A DNA stretch of 64,000 nt, taken from positions 248,001 to 312,000 of the forward strand of contig NZ_JAHESE010000002.1 of NCBI RefSeq assembly GCF_018598175.1, written 5' to 3'. The DNA is from Dawidia cretensis (GTDB taxonomy: Bacteria > Bacteroidota > Bacteroidia > Cytophagales > Cyclobacteriaceae). Positions 1 to 9,300 of this stretch are shown here, one piece after another. Below the pieces are notes generated by a model, which was given only the letters and a program-made list of their open reading frames with translations, ran no database searches and had not been told where the DNA came from. Made by a program: the position numbers and the translations under genes. The first letter of the stretch is position 1. Each line of letters begins with the position of its first letter.

Positions 1-2985
1 TGGTTCGCTTCGGTCGCCAATAAGCTCAAGTACGCCGTTCCTCAAGACCCTATCTCACCCAGTTTCTGGCGTGACAATGTACACCCTCAGGATGCCGACC
101 GCGCGGTAAAAGGATTTGAGCAGGCGTTGCAAGACCCTGCGGTAATGAATTTTGTACATGAGTATCGCTTTTGCGGGGCCAATAATATCTACTACATCAT
201 ACACGACACGATGCGCTTCCTGCGTAACGAACGCGGCATGGCGCAACGTGTGATTGGCAGCTGGCGTGATGTGACGGAGGAACGCATGCGTGAGCACAAG
301 CTTGAGCAGGCACTCAACACCCTGGAAGACGAACGCAATCGCTTCAAGCTGATAGCCGAGCTATCCAGCGCGGCCATGTGGGAATACGATATACCGGAAA
401 ACCGGTTGTCGTGGATGTCGGGCAGCTCGACATTGGAGGAGTTTGGTTTTAACAAGCCGCACTATAAACTGCAAGATTGGATCGAGGGTATCCATGAAGA
501 AGACCGCGAGCGTGTGGAGCAAAACTTTGACCGTGCGATGGCAACGGAAGAAAGCTTCTTCGATACATACCGGTTTAAAAAGGCCGATGGAAAGATTGCC
601 TATGTCATTGATCAGGGTACCTTTCTCCGCGACGCCTCGGGCAAGGCCTACAAAGCCGTCGGCAGCTGGGTCGATATAACCCGCGAGCGCTTGCGCGAGC
701 TTTTGCTGGAGGACACACTGCAGCATCAACGCAGCTTGAACTATTCGTTGCAGGTGCGCGAAGAGGAGCTGGCTTCGACCGAAGAAGAGCTTCGTCAGAT
801 CAACGACCAGCTATACATCAACATACGGCAACTTTCCGAACGCGAGTTTGTTCTCAACCAATCACAAAAATTGGCGAAGATCGGCAGCTGGGAGTACGAC
901 GCTGAGCACAAGACCATGTTCTGGTCGGCCGAGATGTATAACATCTATGGTGTCGACCCTTCTTTTAATAGCAGCGACTTCGAGGAAGTAAACCGTTTGT
1001 ACGAGGCAGGCAGCGAGGCCGTTGTCAACCAATCGTTCACCACCCTGCTGAAGGATCACCGGCCTTCCGACATCACCGTGCAGCTCAAAACACCCCTGGG
1101 CTATCGCAAGTGGGTGCGCATTACGGCGCATCCGTTGCTCGAAGACTACGGCGTGCGCCGCATCCTGGGGCTGACATACGACATCACGTACTTCAAAGAA
1201 GCGGAGGAACGATTGCGTTCGAGCGAAGAGAAATTCTCAAAGGCCTTCCGCTTTAGTCCCGACCTCATGTCGATTCACCGCGAACGTGACGGTGTGATCG
1301 TAGCTGTAAACGACAACGCCTATACCGTGCTGGGATTTCGCAAAGAAGAAATTGCCGGCAAATCGGTGCAAGAGCTCGCGCTGTTCATCGATCCGGCCGA
1401 ACGCGAGAAGTTTTATGACGCGTATTTTAAACATGGTCATGCACAGATAGAAACAAAATGGCGTCGGAAGGACGGTGGCCAGATCGACGTACTGATCACC
1501 AGCAACCGCATCGAGATTGAAGGAGAGGGGCATTTGCTAAGCGTCGTAAAAGACATCTCCGAATCGAAGGCAGCCGAAGAACGTTTCCGCAAGGCCTTCG
1601 ATCTGAGCCCCGACCTGATGATGATCTTCCGCGAGCACGATCTGGTGTTGATCGATGTTAACAGTAAGATCGAAATGATCTCGGGCTATACCCGGGAAGA
1701 AGTGCTCGGCAAATCTTCCACCGACTTTGAGATCTGGGTGGACAAGGATATGAAGAACAAATACTTCGAATCCTATTTTCAACTGGGCGGGGTAAGCTTG
1801 GAGACTCAGTTCTATGGCAAGGATGGTATTCAGTTTTTTGGGTCGGTCACAACGAAACGGATTCAGCTCTCTGGCGAAAACCACATGCTGGTGGTTGTCC
1901 GCGACATGACCGAGCGAAAAAAGGCCGAAGAAAAGATTATCGAGAATGAGGCCAAGCTGGATGCCATTATCAACAACACCGACATGAGCATCTGGTCACT
2001 GGACCTGCACTATAGAATTACCGCGCTGAACCGCTCGTTTCACGACATGGTACGTCACAATACCGAAGATGTGAACTTCGGCGTCGGTCAGAATGTGCTC
2101 GATGTATCCCGACGGTTCTTGCCCGAAGAATATGTGCAGTATTGGAAAGTACTTTATAACCGCGCCTTTGCCGGCGAGTCCGTACTGGAAGAATCTGACC
2201 TTAACGGTCGGGCCATTCTGGCTTCGCTCCACCCGATCATTGAAAACAATCGTATCATTGGAGCGTCGGTTTATGCCCAGGACATCACCGAACGCAAGCA
2301 GAAAGAGGAAGAGCTGAACCGTAAAAACCTGGAGCTTGCCGAAGCCAACAAAAAGATTGGTGGCCTCAAGCTCATGGCGTTGCGGTCGGTGATGAACCCG
2401 CATTTTATTTTCAACGCGCTAAATTCGATACAGTTCTTTATTGCGAAGAACGACCGGCAAAATGCCATCAACTACCTGTCAACATTCTCTAAGCTGATCC
2501 GTGGTGTGTTGAACCACTCCGTGAAGGACAAGATCAGCGTTGCTGACGAGTTGGACCTATTAAAGCACTACATCAACCTGGAGATGGTACGCTTTGAAAA
2601 CAAATTCGAGCTCGTTTTAGAAATTGACCCTGAGCTGGATAGTGAGAACATCGAAATCCCGTCACTTTTAATACAGCCCTACGTAGAAAATGCCATTCTG
2701 CACGGTCTGTATAACAAACCGGACAAAGGGCTGTTGAAGACCTGTGTGCGGTATGATAGTGACCGTGTTTTATTCATTGTGGAAGACAACGGCATTGGGC
2801 GGGAAGCAGCCCGCCAGTTGCGCGAAAAGAATTTTCCCAAACATACATCCATGGGCACGGTGCTGACCGAGGAGCGTTTACGGCTTATCAACGAGCTTAA
2901 TAACATTTCTTTAGGGATAGATGACCTGGTCCATCCCGACGGAAGCGCCGCTGGTACAAGAATACGTATCTGGGTAAGATTTTAA
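1..2985 (+). CDS. Multi-PAS sensor histidine kinase, LytS/His_kinase type (5' end missing)
   Basis: The frame is open from base 1, so the true start lies outside the window; an internal TTG at 127 is not the start. The visible 994 residues hold about six PAS domains in series (partial one at codons 1-95, then about 110-235, 290-400, 405-525, 530-640 and 645-765), most closed by the D(I/M)(T/S)ER/ES linker, with short coiled coils between them. A His_kinase domain follows, with NPHFIFNALNS (phospho-accepting His at codon 801), and a HATPase domain with the N box VENAILHGL and the G box EDNGIG. No membrane segment is visible, so sensing is probably cytoplasmic unless the missing N-terminus is membrane-bound. 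The LytTR regulator 55 bp downstream is the likely partner. The ligand is unknown. Confidence 0.93.
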   Translation, partial: WFASVANKLKYAVPQDPISPSFWRDNVHPQDADRAVKGFEQALQDPAVMNFVHEYRFCGANNIYYIIHDTMRFLRNERGMAQRVIGSWRDVTEERMREHKLEQALNTLEDERNRFKLIAELSSAAMWEYDIPENRLSWMSGSSTLEEFGFNKPHYKLQDWIEGIHEEDRERVEQNFDRAMATEESFFDTYRFKKADGKIAYVIDQGTFLRDASGKAYKAVGSWVDITRERLRELLLEDTLQHQRSLNYSLQVREEELASTEEELRQINDQLYINIRQLSEREFVLNQSQKLAKIGSWEYDAEHKTMFWSAEMYNIYGVDPSFNSSDFEEVNRLYEAGSEAVVNQSFTTLLKDHRPSDITVQLKTPLGYRKWVRITAHPLLEDYGVRRILGLTYDITYFKEAEERLRSSEEKFSKAFRFSPDLMSIHRERDGVIVAVNDNAYTVLGFRKEEIAGKSVQELALFIDPAEREKFYDAYFKHGHAQIETKWRRKDGGQIDVLITSNRIEIEGEGHLLSVVKDISESKAAEERFRKAFDLSPDLMMIFREHDLVLIDVNSKIEMISGYTREEVLGKSSTDFEIWVDKDMKNKYFESYFQLGGVSLETQFYGKDGIQFFGSVTTKRIQLSGENHMLVVVRDMTERKKAEEKIIENEAKLDAIINNTDMSIWSLDLHYRITALNRSFHDMVRHNTEDVNFGVGQNVLDVSRRFLPEEYVQYWKVLYNRAFAGESVLEESDLNGRAILASLHPIIENNRIIGASVYAQDITERKQKEEELNRKNLELAEANKKIGGLKLMALRSVMNPHFIFNALNSIQFFIAKNDRQNAINYLSTFSKLIRGVLNHSVKDKISVADELDLLKHYINLEMVRFENKFELVLEIDPELDSENIEIPSLLIQPYVENAILHGLYNKPDKGLLKTCVRYDSDRVLFIVEDNGIGREAARQLREKNFPKHTSMGTVLTEERLRLINELNNISLGIDDLVHPDGSAAGTRIRIWVRF

Positions 2986-3040
2986 ATTTGTCGGTACTGG
3001 ATTTCAGGATACTTTTGGTAAATTAGGTCTGACCTTCTCT

Positions 3041-3790
3041 ATGATCACAAGTATAATTGTCGATGACGAGCTCAAAAGCAGGGAGAGCCTCAAAATCCTG
3101 CTGGAAGACTTCTGCGAAAATGTGACTGTCAAGGCCCTTTGCCAGAATATTGGCGAAGCCATCGACGCGATCAAAGAGAACAAACCCGATGTGGTGTTTC
3201 TTGACATTCAACTACAACGGGAGACAGGTTTTGACTTATTGACGCGGCTGCCGGAAATCGACTTTGAAGTGATCTTCACCACGGCCTACTCGGAATATGC
3301 CATTAAGGCCTTCCGTTTCTCGGCCATCGACTACCTGCTCAAGCCCATCGATATTGAAGAGCTTAAGCGCGCACTGGCGAAAGTCGAGAAGCGCAAAGGC
3401 GATACCATTGCCACCCGGTTGCAGCAGCTGATGCAAAACTTGCGCACCGGTTCTACTGACAACTACAAACTGACCTTACCGACGTCCGATGGATTGCTCT
3501 TTGTAAAGATCCAGGACATTTTATATTGCGAGGCGTCCAGTAACTACACCGAGATCACCTTCGCCGACGGAAAGAAGTGTATTGTGAGCCGGACGTTGAA
3601 AGAATACGAAGACTTACTGGCAGATCATAACTTTTATCGCATTCACAATTCCTACCTGATCAACCTGAATGCCATAAAGAAATATGTACGGGGAGAGGGG
3701 GGCTATGTAATCATGAACAATGACAAATCCCTGGACGTCTCCAAACGAAAAAAAGAGGGCTTTTTGTCCCGCATCGGCTCAAAACTCTGA
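3041..3790 (+). CDS. LytTR-family response regulator
   Basis: This 249-residue protein has an N-terminal receiver domain (acidic pair D8/D9, phosphoacceptor D55 in FLDIQL, conserved Thr in FTTAYSEYA, Lys in YLLKPI). A LytTR DNA-binding domain follows from about residue 145, with the signature region around CEASSNYT and the C-terminal RIHNSYLINL. The architecture and length match LytR/AgrA/AlgR-type transcription regulators. It lies 55 bp after the LytS-type kinase gene, the usual arrangement for this two-component pair, so phosphotransfer from that kinase is inferred. Targets are not visible. No strong terminator is seen between 3790 and the next gene. Confidence 0.95.
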   Translation: MITSIIVDDELKSRESLKILLEDFCENVTVKALCQNIGEAIDAIKENKPDVVFLDIQLQRETGFDLLTRLPEIDFEVIFTTAYSEYAIKAFRFSAIDYLLKPIDIEELKRALAKVEKRKGDTIATRLQQLMQNLRTGSTDNYKLTLPTSDGLLFVKIQDILYCEASSNYTEITFADGKKCIVSRTLKEYEDLLADHNFYRIHNSYLINLNAIKKYVRGEGGYVIMNNDKSLDVSKRKKEGFLSRIGSKL

Positions 3791-3929
3791 CCGGGACCAT
3801 CCGCTCACTCACATCGGCCACTTGCTCAATGCCCATTTCTGAATACTCGTTCCCCGGGTAACATTGCGTTGGCAATTGTCTGGCCTGACCGCAACTGCTT
3901 GATTTATTTACCTCTTAATATCACGCCGC

Positions 3930-6527
3930 ATGAAAATCCTCTCGTATGCCCTGATCAAGAAAAACTATCTCAACAACCTCAACCAACGCATCACCTCGGG
4001 GCAGCAAGAGGTAGCGGGGGCTACACGCTTTGTCAAAGAGATCGAACAGGGCAACCTCGAGGTGCAATACAACGGTGACGACAAGGTTGACCAGGAGAAT
4101 CTGCTGGCATCGTCACTCATCAGCATGCGCGACCAAATGAAACGCTTCTCGCAGGAGGAACGTCAACGCAACTGGGTGACGGAGGGCCTGGCAAAGTTTG
4201 TGGATATTCTGCGTTCGAAGAACGACGACATCAAGGTGTTGGCCGAAGACATCATCAGCAACCTCATCAAATACATGGGGGCTAACCAGGGGGCGTTGTA
4301 CGTTATTAACGACGACCAAAAGGACGACGAGTATTTAGAGATGCTCGCCTGTTACGCCTATGACCGCAAGAAGCACCTTACCCAACGGATTGAGATTGGT
4401 GAAGGTGTCACCGGTCAGGTCATATTGGAAAAGCGCACGACCTATATGACCGTTATTCCGAAGGATTTTATGCGCATAACCTCCGGCCTGGGCGAAGCGT
4501 CGCCATCGGCGCTGCTGATCGTGCCGTTGAAGATTGAAGAGCAGGTGTTGGGCGTAATCGAGATTGCCTCGTTCACGGAGATCAAACGCTACAAGATCGA
4601 CTTTGCAGAAAAGCTGGCCGAGAGCATTGCGGCTACCATTCTGGCGGTGAAAACCAACGACCGCACCCGCAAGCTGCTGGAAGAGACGCAGCAACAGGCC
4701 GAGCAGATGCGCTCACAGGAAGAAGAGATGCGCCAAAACATGGAAGAACTGGCGGCCACCCAGGAAGAGATGCACCGCGTGCTGACGGAAGTGCAGGGGA
4801 AAGAGCGTTACATGATCGACCTTATCGATGCCTCGACGGACTCGATCCTGACCGTAGATAAAAATATGCTCATCATCAACAGCAATACGCAGTTCCGTTC
4901 CACGTATGCCGGCATGGAGATCGATAAAGGCTTTGACCTGACACGCATTTTCTCCACACCCGAAGAAAAAGAACGCTATCGCGCCATATACCGCCGTGTA
5001 TTTGAAGGCGAGTCCTTTGATATGACGGACCACGTCCGTGTCAACGGTATGGATATGTATTATATGCTGTCCTACAGTCCCATTCGCAACGATGCCGGCG
5101 ATGTCATAGCCGCCGCGGTTTTTGCCAAGGATGTTACGCAGCTCACGAAGGCCAGGAACGACGCCCAGCATCAGTCGGAAGAGCTGAAGGCCCAGGAGGA
5201 AGAGCTGCGGCAGAATATGGAAGAGCTTTCGGCTACGCAGGAGGAGATGCAACGCATCCTGAACGAGGTGCAATCGCAGGAACGGTACTTAAACGAATTG
5301 CTCAATGCTTCCACAGACTCCATCTACACCCTCGATAAAAACCTGAAGCTGATCAGCTACAACAAAGCCTTTGGTGCCGCGCTCGAAGCCATGGGCGTAC
5401 CATTACAGAAGGGTTTTGACATGCTGTCGCTTTTTCCCGAGGGAGCCGAGCGTGAAAAACAGCGCGAGATGTACGTGCGGGCGCTAAAAGGGGAGACCTT
5501 TGAAATTACAACAGACTACACCACGAATGGTGTTACATCGTATCATACCAGCATCAACGCCCCCCTGTACAATGATGCTGGCGAGATCTTCGCGTTGGCG
5601 TCCTATTCACATGAGGTGACGCAGCAGGTGGAGCTGCAACGAAAGACCGATGCCTTACTGGAGGAGGCGCAGAACCGGGCGGAAGAGATGAAGGCCCAGG
5701 AAGAAGAGCTGCACCGCATACTCACCGAAGTGCAGGACAACGAACGGTATTTAAATGAGCTGTTAAATGCGGCCACCGACTCCATCTACACGCTGGATAA
5801 GAACTTCCGCCTGATCAGCTACAACCGCGTCTTCGGTGGCTCGCTCGAAAGCATGGGCATACCGTTGAAGAAAGGGTTTGAAATACTGTCCCTGTTCCCG
5901 GATAAAGAGGAACAGGACAAGCAGCAGGCGTTGTACGCGCGCGCGTTGAAAGGGGAGTCATTTGAAGAAGTATCAACCTACACTTCCAATGGCGTAACCT
6001 CGTATTACGCAAACAGCTTTGCGCCCTTGCGCAATGAGGCGGGTGAGGTATTTGCTATTGCGGGCTTTGCCAAAGACATTACCGAACGTATAAACCTGCA
6101 AAAGCAGGCTGCGCAGCGGGAGAGCGTATTGGGACTTACCACGATTTTATCCGAGGCCGACGAACGTGGCGTCATCACGTTGGTAAACGACAAACTGTGT
6201 GAAGTGTCGAAATACACACGGGAAGAATTGATCGGCAAGCCGCACAGCATCTTCCGGCACCCCGATATGCCGAAGGAGCTCTTTAAGGTCTTCTGGCAGA
6301 CGATTAAAGCAGGTCAGGTTTTTAAAGCTATTATCAAGAACCGCGCAAAGGATGGCACCCACTACTGGGTGGATGCTACGATCGTTCCGGTGAAAGATGA
6401 GGCCGGCAAGATCGTACAATATATTGGCGCGCGGTATCACATCACGGAAGATGCCCTTGCGCTCACACTGTACAACAAACAAGCTGAAGCGCTAAAGCTG
6501 CCCTTCCACCCGGCGACGCAGCCGTAA
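3930..6527 (+). CDS. HAMP-like/GAF/multi-PAS signalling protein without an output domain
   Basis: This 865-residue protein has no predicted membrane segment. It begins with a HAMP-like helix (about residues 20-75), then a GAF domain (about 95-245) and three near-identical modules of coiled coil plus PAS, starting at about residues 291, 450 and 604, each opening with ERY and (L/I)(N/D)AxTDSI. The coils carry repeated EEELRQNMEEL and ATQEEM segments. A fourth PAS (about 730-850) has the Aer/MCP-type signature VSKYTREELIGKPH with RHPDMP. No kinase, cyclase, methyl-accepting or DNA-binding domain follows, so output must be by protein contact or be absent. It sits between a two-component pair and the chemotaxis genes, and the Aer-like PAS suggests redox or oxygen sensing, which is inference. 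The ATG at 3930 is the first start compatible with the HAMP-like region. Confidence 0.85.
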   Translation: MKILSYALIKKNYLNNLNQRITSGQQEVAGATRFVKEIEQGNLEVQYNGDDKVDQENLLASSLISMRDQMKRFSQEERQRNWVTEGLAKFVDILRSKNDDIKVLAEDIISNLIKYMGANQGALYVINDDQKDDEYLEMLACYAYDRKKHLTQRIEIGEGVTGQVILEKRTTYMTVIPKDFMRITSGLGEASPSALLIVPLKIEEQVLGVIEIASFTEIKRYKIDFAEKLAESIAATILAVKTNDRTRKLLEETQQQAEQMRSQEEEMRQNMEELAATQEEMHRVLTEVQGKERYMIDLIDASTDSILTVDKNMLIINSNTQFRSTYAGMEIDKGFDLTRIFSTPEEKERYRAIYRRVFEGESFDMTDHVRVNGMDMYYMLSYSPIRNDAGDVIAAAVFAKDVTQLTKARNDAQHQSEELKAQEEELRQNMEELSATQEEMQRILNEVQSQERYLNELLNASTDSIYTLDKNLKLISYNKAFGAALEAMGVPLQKGFDMLSLFPEGAEREKQREMYVRALKGETFEITTDYTTNGVTSYHTSINAPLYNDAGEIFALASYSHEVTQQVELQRKTDALLEEAQNRAEEMKAQEEELHRILTEVQDNERYLNELLNAATDSIYTLDKNFRLISYNRVFGGSLESMGIPLKKGFEILSLFPDKEEQDKQQALYARALKGESFEEVSTYTSNGVTSYYANSFAPLRNEAGEVFAIAGFAKDITERINLQKQAAQRESVLGLTTILSEADERGVITLVNDKLCEVSKYTREELIGKPHSIFRHPDMPKELFKVFWQTIKAGQVFKAIIKNRAKDGTHYWVDATIVPVKDEAGKIVQYIGARYHITEDALALTLYNKQAEALKLPFHPATQP

Positions 6528-6604
6528 ACTCGGCGACTTCTTCCGCCTACTCATTTGGTTCTCCCACCTACTCATTAGTGGTATCGGAGGCTTCCGGGGC
6601 GCCG

Positions 6605-6612
6605 TATATTTG
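6605..6612 (+). promoter_or_regulatory. Bacteroidota-type -7 box for a candidate small RNA
   Basis: TATATTTG matches the Bacteroidota -7 consensus TAnnTTTG exactly. No clear -33 TTTG is found at the usual spacing upstream. Transcription would start near 6618, just before the structured segment ending in the terminator at 6711. Confidence 0.45.
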
Positions 6613-6617
6613 TAACA

Positions 6618-6711
6618 CATACACAGTAAAATTCTCCTGTATCATAGGTTTTGGGTTTAAGGGTTACAGGAATTAGAAAGCCCCGCTGGCAGACGGCCGC
6701 GGGGCTTTTTT
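6618..6711 (+). ncRNA. Candidate small RNA (two hairpins, intrinsic terminator)
   Basis: A roughly 94-nt segment lies in the 387-bp gap before cheY and contains no ORF. Hairpin 1 pairs AATTC+CTGTA (6630-6634 and 6637-6641, with a two-base TC bulge) with TACAG+GAATT (6665-6674), giving 10 bp around a 23-nt loop. Hairpin 2 is a canonical terminator: AAAGCCCCGC (6677-6686) pairs with GCGGGGCTTT (6699-6708), followed by a T-run. A -7 box lies at 6605-6612. The terminator comes 200 bp before cheY, so this is unlikely to be merely a cheY leader. It could instead be the 3' trailer of the PAS gene ending at 6527. No known RNA family is recognised. Confidence 0.5.
6677..6711 (+). terminator. Rho-independent terminator
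   Basis: A perfect 10-bp stem, AAAGCCCCGC (6677-6686) with GCGGGGCTTT (6699-6708), has a 12-nt loop and runs into six T residues (6706-6711). It ends either the candidate small RNA or the upstream PAS-gene transcript. Confidence 0.85.
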
Positions 6712-6914
6712 GCTTTTAAGCCGTATCGTAGTGATCAAGGCAGTTAAACTGCCGTCAATGACACTTACTCCCCGTTTCCGACCGCTTATCGCCGTAAACT
6801 GTATGTTGTTCGGAAAAACTAACCACTTAATAACTTAAGCCGCCCACCTAATCGACAGCGCTGTTCCCATCCGGGGTTTCGACGTTAATTCGAACATATT
6901 TCAATACCCCCCGT

Positions 6915-7292
6915 ATGAAACAAACCATCCTGGTAGTAGACGACTTTGCAAGCATCCGCGATTTTGTATGTGAAACACTCCAGCGCAAGGGGTACCAGAC
7001 TTTGGGCGCTGCCAACGGCAATGAAGCATACAAGGTGCTGACCGAAACAGAGGACGTGAAACTGGTCCTCACCGACTACAACATGCCCGACTGCACGGGC
7101 TTTGAATTACTGAAAAAGATCAAGGATAACCCGACGGTGTCGAAAGTACCCGTCATTTTTTTAACGACCGAATCGAACCCGGATAAGATGCGTAGCGCCA
7201 AAGAGGCGGGACTGACGGCATGGATTAAAAAACCGTATCGTTCAGAAACGTTCTTTGCACAGATAGAAAACGCACTGTCCAATGGACATTAA
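6915..7292 (+). CDS. cheY: CheY-like single-domain response regulator
   Basis: This 125-residue protein is a stand-alone receiver domain: acidic pair D9/D10, phosphoacceptor D54 in LTDYNMPD, switch Thr at 84/85 in FLTTES, and K106 in IKKPY. There is no output domain. It is the first gene of the chemotaxis operon and overlaps cheA by 11 bp (cheA starts at 7282), so translational coupling is likely. Its role would be to carry phosphate from CheA to a motility target. No flagellar gene is in the window, so in this gliding-type lineage the target may be the gliding machinery or another output; that is inference. Confidence 0.93.
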   Translation: MKQTILVVDDFASIRDFVCETLQRKGYQTLGAANGNEAYKVLTETEDVKLVLTDYNMPDCTGFELLKKIKDNPTVSKVPVIFLTTESNPDKMRSAKEAGLTAWIKKPYRSETFFAQIENALSNGH

Positions 7293-9297
7293 TCAGACGC
7301 GTTTCATAGAGGACGCGCTGGATCTGCTGAACGAGCTTGACGAAGGACTACTGCAGCTCGAAGCTAACCCACACGCCAGTGCCCCGCTGGAGCAGGTGTT
7401 TCGCACCATGCACACCATCAAAGGCGGCGCCAACATGTTTGGGTTTGAGAGCATCGGTACCCTGGCGCATCAGCTGGAAACCCTGTACGACTACGTGCGG
7501 CAGGGAAAAATGCAGGTAACCGATGGGTTGATCAGCATTACCCTGCACGCTTTCGACAAAGTACGGGATCTGTTAAAAGAAAAAGATGCAGCCCGCATCA
7601 ACAACAGCGACGCGTTAAAAGAGCATTTACAGGTAGCCATGGAGTTCTTAAAGGTGGCTGAAGCCACCGGTGACCTCGCCGACCTCTCGGGCACGATGGT
7701 CACGAAGGACGAACTGGCTACCTTCTTTTTACGCGTCTCGCCCTCTATAGCATTGACGGAAGATGGCAACCATCCGCTCATCTTCATCTTGCAAGACATT
7801 GCCATCCTCGGCAACTCCCGTGTGCTGCTGCACAAGCATCCGTCGGGAGAAGTGGCGCAATGGGAAGTTATGATCGCAACCACCGCGCCGCAGGCCGAGC
7901 TTGAGAGCTACTTCATGTTCGTCGAGAACGAATGCGCGGTAGAATATATCCGCCTGGCTCCGGGTGACCTGTTTGAAGATGCCGGTTTCAGCGAATACCT
8001 GGATACACTCCAGGGGCAACCCGTTAACCTGGCCAGGATCCAGCCGATCATTGATCGACGTCAGGCTACTTACGTAGCCCCACTGAACGAAGAAGACGAG
8101 AGCGATACTGCTGCTGGCCGTAAGCGTGTGGCTTCCGACAGTTATATAAAAGTAAGCAAACGCAAAGTAGACGATCTGCTGAACTGGATTAGCGAGCTGA
8201 TCATTCTGCAGGCCCAACTGTCCAATACCGCTTCGTCGTTGCAACATGCAGCGCTGACGAATGTAACCGAGCAACTGGAAATGATCACGGGCCGCCTGCG
8301 CGACACGTCGCTGGAAATAGGCCTCGTGCCGGTTGAAACACTCGTAACAAAATTCAAGCGCCTGGTGCGCGACCTGTCCCGCCAACTGGGCAAGAAGGTG
8401 AACTTCCTGAGCGAAGGCGCCGAGACGGAAATGGACAAGGACGTTATTGAGCTGATGGCCGATCCGATGATCCACATCATTCGAAACGCCATTGACCATG
8501 GTATCGAAACCCCCGAAGAGCGCAAAGCCGCCGGTAAGTCCGAGCATGGCGCCGTGAAACTGAAAGCATTCAATTCGAGCGCCTACGTAAACATCGTCAT
8601 CAGTGATGATGGCAAAGGAATCTGCAAAGAAAACGTTCTGAAGAAGGCGCAGGAAAAAGGCCTGGTGGCCGCGGATGCCAACTTGTCGGATGACGAGATC
8701 TATGACTTCATCTTCCATCCGGGATTGTCCACGGCGTCACAGATCTCCGACGTATCGGGTCGTGGTGTGGGCATGGATGTGGTCAAACAGAAAATAGTAG
8801 AGCTGCGGGGAAGTGTCTCGGTTAAGAGCCAACCGGGACGCGGAACCGTTATACACATCAAACTGCCGCTGTCGCGTTCGATCATCGAAGGACTGCTGGT
8901 AAACGTAGCCGAAACACGCTATGTCGTACCGATGAATGTCGTTGAGCGCATCGACCGCATACCGTACGACGAGCTTTACCGCGACGATAAGGTAAACAGA
9001 ACCGTGGTAGTGAACGAAGAGCCTCTGTTCGTGCTCTCCCTGCGTGAGCAATTTCACCCCGGCCTGAATCCGCCGCGCACAACGGATATTATTTCAATCC
9101 AGGTGAACGGTGCGCGCAAAGGCATCGCCGTCGACAAGATCGAAGGCAAAATGCAGACCGTCATGAAGCCGCTGGGAGATGTATATAAAAACCAGGACTT
9201 CATTTCAGGTAGTACGATCCTCGGTAATGGAAACCTGGCCCTGGTACTCGATCCGGTGCGCTTGTTCTCCATGAGTATGAATACAATCACTGTCTAA
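7282..9297 (+). CDS. cheA: Chemotaxis histidine kinase CheA
   Basis: This 671-residue CheA has an N-terminal Hpt/P1 domain (phosphorylated His44 in MHTIKGGANMFGF), a variable section of about residues 130-270 that may serve as the P2 regulator-binding domain, and a P3 dimerisation helix pair (about 285-350). The P4 ATPase domain (about 350-525) has N box HIIRNAIDHGIE and G boxes SDDGKGI and GRGVGMDVV. A C-terminal CheW-like P5 domain spans about 530-665. The gene overlaps cheY by 11 bp and is followed 3 bp later by cheW, forming a tight operon. It would phosphorylate the CheY protein upstream. Confidence 0.97.
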   Translation: MDINQTRFIEDALDLLNELDEGLLQLEANPHASAPLEQVFRTMHTIKGGANMFGFESIGTLAHQLETLYDYVRQGKMQVTDGLISITLHAFDKVRDLLKEKDAARINNSDALKEHLQVAMEFLKVAEATGDLADLSGTMVTKDELATFFLRVSPSIALTEDGNHPLIFILQDIAILGNSRVLLHKHPSGEVAQWEVMIATTAPQAELESYFMFVENECAVEYIRLAPGDLFEDAGFSEYLDTLQGQPVNLARIQPIIDRRQATYVAPLNEEDESDTAAGRKRVASDSYIKVSKRKVDDLLNWISELIILQAQLSNTASSLQHAALTNVTEQLEMITGRLRDTSLEIGLVPVETLVTKFKRLVRDLSRQLGKKVNFLSEGAETEMDKDVIELMADPMIHIIRNAIDHGIETPEERKAAGKSEHGAVKLKAFNSSAYVNIVISDDGKGICKENVLKKAQEKGLVAADANLSDDEIYDFIFHPGLSTASQISDVSGRGVGMDVVKQKIVELRGSVSVKSQPGRGTVIHIKLPLSRSIIEGLLVNVAETRYVVPMNVVERIDRIPYDELYRDDKVNRTVVVNEEPLFVLSLREQFHPGLNPPRTTDIISIQVNGARKGIAVDKIEGKMQTVMKPLGDVYKNQDFISGSTILGNGNLALVLDPVRLFSMSMNTITV

Positions 9298-9300
9298 CCT

